NCBI RefSeq assembly: GCF_006152065.1
Contig: NZ_VDFW01000014.1
Location: 1 to 64,000, forward strand
Origin: Amycolatopsis alkalitolerans
Lineage (GTDB): Bacteria > Actinomycetota > Actinomycetes > Mycobacteriales > Pseudonocardiaceae
Length of the DNA: 64,000 bases
Direction: 5' to 3'
The position numbers were made by a program, and so were the translations under genes. Below are positions 63,667 to 64,000 of the stretch, piece by piece; position 1 is the stretch's first letter; each line of letters opens with the position of its first letter. The notes under the pieces were generated by a model, which was not told where the DNA came from, did no database searches, and saw only the letters and a list, made by a program, of their open reading frames with translations.

Positions 63667-64000
63667 TCACCAGCGCAGCGGCAGGTGCGTGATCCCGTTG
63701 ATGAAGTTCGAGGTCAGATGCCGCACCTCACCGTCGAGGCGGACCTCGGGCAACTGGAGGAACTCGCGGAAGAACACGCGCAGCTGCAACCGCCCGAAAT
63801 GCGCGCCGAGGCACAGGTGCGGGCCCTGCCCGAACGCGAGATGGTCGTTCGGCTCACGGCTCAGATCGAACCGGTACGGATCGGGGAAGGCCCGCTCGTC
63901 GAAATGGGCCGACGCGAAGTAGACGACGACCTTGTCCCCCGCGCGGATGCGCTGCCCGCCCAGTTCGGCGTCCTGGGCCGCCGTGCGGCGGAACGTCAGC
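63667..64000 (-). CDS. Cytochrome P450, C-terminal part (gene runs off the window)
   Basis: The last 110 codons of a P450 on the minus strand. The heme-binding signature is complete as FGQGPHLCLGAHFGRLQLR, with the thiolate cysteine. Preceding sequence matches the usual AGDKVVVYFASAHFDERAFP and PYRFDLSREPNDHLAF segments; it ends at a TGA at 63667. The K-helix ExxR motif and the substrate-recognition part lie outside the window, so the subfamily cannot be assigned. Confidence 0.93.
   Translation of the reverse strand, partial: LTFRRTAAQDAELGGQRIRAGDKVVVYFASAHFDERAFPDPYRFDLSREPNDHLAFGQGPHLCLGAHFGRLQLRVFFREFLQLPEVRLDGEVRHLTSNFINGITHLPLRW

Overview
The window is high-GC actinobacterial chromosome. 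A WhiB regulator, an F420-dependent oxidoreductase, an Emb-type arabinosyltransferase, a valine-type dehydrogenase, many GTG/TTG starts and pervasive 4-nt ATGA/GTGA gene overlaps all point to a mycolata-related Pseudonocardiaceae, most likely Amycolatopsis or a close relative. The genus is inferred from gene content and style; no database was searched. No rRNA, tRNA, integrase, transposase or CRISPR array was seen, so this looks like ordinary chromosome and not a mobile island.

Region 1 (1-30.7 kb) is mixed housekeeping and metabolism. It holds a SigD/ShbA-like sigma factor beside whiB and a frame-disrupted F420 oxidoreductase; a TetR/DUF4267 pair with two matching operators; MaoC-GNAT; a saccharopine-dehydrogenase-like enzyme; a small phosphoesterase; a VanW protein; a TetR with its own palindrome; amino-acid catabolism (valine dehydrogenase, tryptophan 2,3-dioxygenase); RidA and MtnA divergently arranged; a secreted S53 peptidase with a strong terminator; a large FAD/Fe-S oxidoreductase; a 2-keto-4-pentenoate hydratase-like enzyme; an overlapping MBL-DedA-phosphodiesterase operon; gltBD; a DyP peroxidase; and a DeoR regulator.

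Region 2 (30.7-59.9 kb) is a nearly complete cobalamin locus broken into many short divergent units. A first B12 riboswitch precedes cbtB-cbtA (cobalt uptake). Then come cobQ/cobD (minus), cobU-cobS (plus), a GntR regulator, and a second B12 riboswitch (minus strand) leading a ChlID-type chelatase subunit, cobO, cobB and cobC. These are followed by cobL-cobM-map, cbiD against cobK, cobG-cobH-cobIJ (minus), and finally a small ABC-exporter/XRE operon running into cobN. An arabinosyltransferase gene and a Tat-exported PhoX phosphatase sit inside the locus. Together the genes cover ring contraction and methylation (CobI/J, CobG, CobM, CbiD, CobK, CobL, CobH), amidation (CobB, CobQ), cobalt insertion (CobN + ChlID), adenosylation (CobO) and nucleotide-loop assembly (CobD, CobC, CobU, CobS). 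CobG together with CbiD indicates a hybrid aerobic/anaerobic route. CobA, CobT and CobF are not in the window.

Region 3 (59.9-64 kb) carries a methyltransferase, then a minus-strand operon of a small secreted protein, a small lipoprotein, an OmpR-type response regulator, a histidine kinase and a VOC protein, and the C-terminal end of a cytochrome P450 cut by the window edge.

The most unusual structures are a nine-unit 21-nt repeat array that inverts on itself between convergent phoX and cobIJ (50867-51052), a hairpin overlapping the phoX ribosome-binding site, an ABC-XRE operon with CTACAT/ATGTAG dyads in the middle of the cobalamin genes, and several palindromes that look like operators for adjacent regulators.
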